Made by a program: the position numbers and the translations under genes
In this document: in pieces, positions 39,214 through 64,000 of the stretch
Numbering within the stretch: the first letter of the stretch is position 1
How the letters are laid out: each line of letters begins with the position of its first letter
DNA from: Agrypnia vestita
Taxonomy: Eukaryota; Arthropoda; Insecta; Trichoptera; Phryganeidae
Direction: 5' to 3'
Length of the DNA: 64,000 bases
Assembly (NCBI GenBank): GCA_016648135.1
Contig: JADDOH010000481.1
Location: forward strand, 124,001-188,000
The notes under the pieces: model-generated
Seen by the model: the letters and a program-made list of their open reading frames with translations, nothing else
Databases searched by the model: none
Told to the model about the DNA's origin: nothing

Positions 39214-40189
39214 GGTAAAATCTCACAATTTCTCGATGTGTGCTCGAAAAACCGACAACTTCGCCAACCCCCGCCAATGCCGACCAACGTCCGCCAACCT
39301 GCGCTAAAATCCCCTGTACACATTGGGCCAACCTCGTACAATGTGTATAGGGCTTATTACAGAGATATGTGTGTGTGGCAACCTTTATTGCTAGAAACGT
39401 CAGATTTTAATTAAAAATTATATATTTTTATAGGTTACTTTTGCCCCGTGAGTGATAATAAGTTTTGAATGGTAATGAGTTATAATTTCTTTCGCTTTCG
39501 CTAGAGAGAGAGAGTTATATTTGTATTTTGTAACTTTAAACTAGTGTAGTGTCTTGGTTTCAAATACGATAAGAAAACTCATCAGCGCATCTCTTGGGAT
39601 TGATTTGTATTTATTTTTTTCTGTTAACCTGTATTAACAGTGCTAATAGTGATATAAATTAAATAAAAAATAAAATTAGGTAATAATTGACTGTGAGTAA
39701 ATTAAAATTTTATTGCTTAGTCTTAAATTCACAATAAAATCTCATTTATAAATTTACGGATTATGTTTCGAATTTCGTTAATTAAATAAACTTTATAGAA
39801 GTTATTTAGATAACGAGATTATTATATTATAAGAACAAGCGAAAAGATTTTTTATCCGGTATCTGGGACGCTAGCAAAAGTGCAATCAATACAAAGAAAG
39901 GTTTTTTGGAAAATTTTGCAAGAAATTACATACTTATAATTTTTTAAAACCATTATAATTATATAATACCTAGTTTTAAAATATATATATTTTGCATCCA
40001 AATTACTCTTCGTTTATTTGGGTCTACAAAGGTATGTCGATCACAACTATTACACGAATTATTACACAATATTTAGTTTATTTTTAATTTTGGGCAAAAA
40101 TAGTGTTTTAGTGTTTCAGCTAGTTAACTCAACGGACTTCCCGAAAATCATGGTGACATTTTAAGTGATTTGTGATATATCTACCGAAT
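39214..40189. other. intergenic, nothing recognised
   Basis: Begins with a C-rich CGCCAAC(C/A) run (39255-39300), then AT-rich. A first, non-coding exon of ALAD could lie here or further left, but I cannot identify it. Confidence 0.35.
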
Positions 40190-40703
40190 AGTAGAACCTT
40201 GTTAATTCGAAATTCAAGGGGCCCTAAAAATAATCCGAATTGTGCAGAACCCTGTTAATTCGAAATTCAAGGTACAAAAAAAATCGCGCAGCGATTGCGA
40301 AATTCGCCAAAAATCGTCAAACTCGTGAAAAAGCTATTAATTTTGTGAAAAACTTGTGTTTTTGTATATTTCAAGAAATCATTTCAAAAACGCTATATTT
40401 ATTATGCCAAAGCAAAGATCGCGACGTTTATACTATTAAAGTACCCGATATTGACATGTTTGTTGTTCTCACTTGTGAAAAAATCGAAATATTTTTTTCA
40501 ATTTCGTGAAATTAAAAAAAAACTGTAATTATGTTACCTAAAATGTATGGATTTCACTGGGCAATGGGCTTAAAATTATTTTGAATTACGAATTACCAGG
40601 GTTTTCGAATTATCAGGGCAAATCTGCTATGAAATTAACATTTTGGGACATGTGGGTTTGAAAAATTTCAAATTATCGGGTTCCAATTAACGGAGTTTTA
40701 CTG
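40190..40703. mobile_element. pogo-like MITE, copy 2, upstream of ALAD
   Basis: Same family and layout as 11646-12167, ending CGGAGTTTTACTG before TA. It ends 120 bases before the ALAD start codon, so it lies in the promoter or first intron. Confidence 0.7.
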
Positions 40704-40822
40704 TAATTATTAATTTGGATGAGGGTTGCACTTAAATTATTTCTGATCTCCATAATAAAATGATTCGAGTCATTTTTCTTATGTCATGTTGCTTTTAACA
40801 TAATTTTATTTCCCCGATATAG

Positions 40823-63658
<22,836 letters not shown>

Positions 63659-64000
63659 TGATATATTACTCCTAGCGAATTTTATTTTTAATTTTAATTA
63701 GCGAATCATTCAGTCTTATTTTAATAACCATAATATTGTGAATATATCATATTAACGGTACTTAAAAATAACCTTTTCTACCTGTTATTATATAAACCAT
63801 TCGTTTTGAGAGCAATTCGGTATACATGCCTTCCTGATGTACGTTATAGTGGGTGGCACAAAAAAAAATTGTTTAATAAATCCGAAAACAATTAAAATAA
63901 GAACTATGTACTATCAGCAAATAAGTTGTTTTCCTTCTCTTTGTTCGCTACATTATCTTTTCAGTGAAGGTATATTTTCCTATGACTTCAAGTAAATCGA
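63659..64000 (+). other. ALAD 3' UTR with polyadenylation signal
   Basis: AATAAA at 63875-63880, 217 bases after the stop codon, is the only full signal before the window ends. No other feature recognised. Confidence 0.6.

Overview
The window is AT-rich nuclear DNA of an animal, most likely an insect. Three conserved eukaryotic genes can be read: VPS50/syndetin (minus strand, 1303-4119), a galectin split over eight exons (plus strand, 6103-23299) and ALAD/porphobilinogen synthase split over eight exons (plus strand, 40823-63658). Their exons join in frame through GT-AG sites, apart from one GC-AG intron in ALAD. The introns and spacers are packed with transposons typical of arthropods. I cannot name the species. 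Large, transposon-filled introns suit several insect orders.

Layout. 0-1.2 kb: remnant of a pogo-type transposase and a small Harbinger-type MITE. 1.2-4.1 kb: VPS50 in one long exon. 4.1-6.1 kb: head-to-head spacer between VPS50 and the galectin, holding palindromic Penelope-like (PLE) ends. 6.1-23.4 kb: galectin, with LINE, PLE, hAT-like, pogo-like, mariner and Harbinger-like insertions in its introns. 23.4-40.8 kb: intergenic DNA with hAT-like and foldback elements, a mariner remnant, a tRNA-derived SINE, several palindromes, a 129-bp minisatellite, a 65/130-bp tandem array, a MADF-coding Harbinger-type remnant and LINE fragments. 40.8-63.7 kb: ALAD. Its last intron (about 9 kb) holds a nearly complete Ty1/copia retrotransposon, which is interrupted by a 1.6-kb hAT-like element that itself carries a PLE remnant.

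The three genes have separate jobs: VPS50 in endosomal recycling, the galectin in beta-galactoside binding, ALAD in haem synthesis. Nothing in the sequence links them functionally; only VPS50 and the galectin could share an upstream region.

Most notable are many repeat copies carrying a hammerhead-ribozyme-like core (CTGANGA, a self-complementary stem, then GAAAC). Two of them adjoin peptides resembling the C-terminal end of Penelope-like GIY-YIG proteins. Also notable are a possible second C-terminus for the galectin, the GC-AG intron in ALAD, the single-exon VPS50 and the multi-level transposon nest in ALAD intron 7. I found no gene system that looks wholly new; every functional call rests on reading the sequence by eye without database searches.
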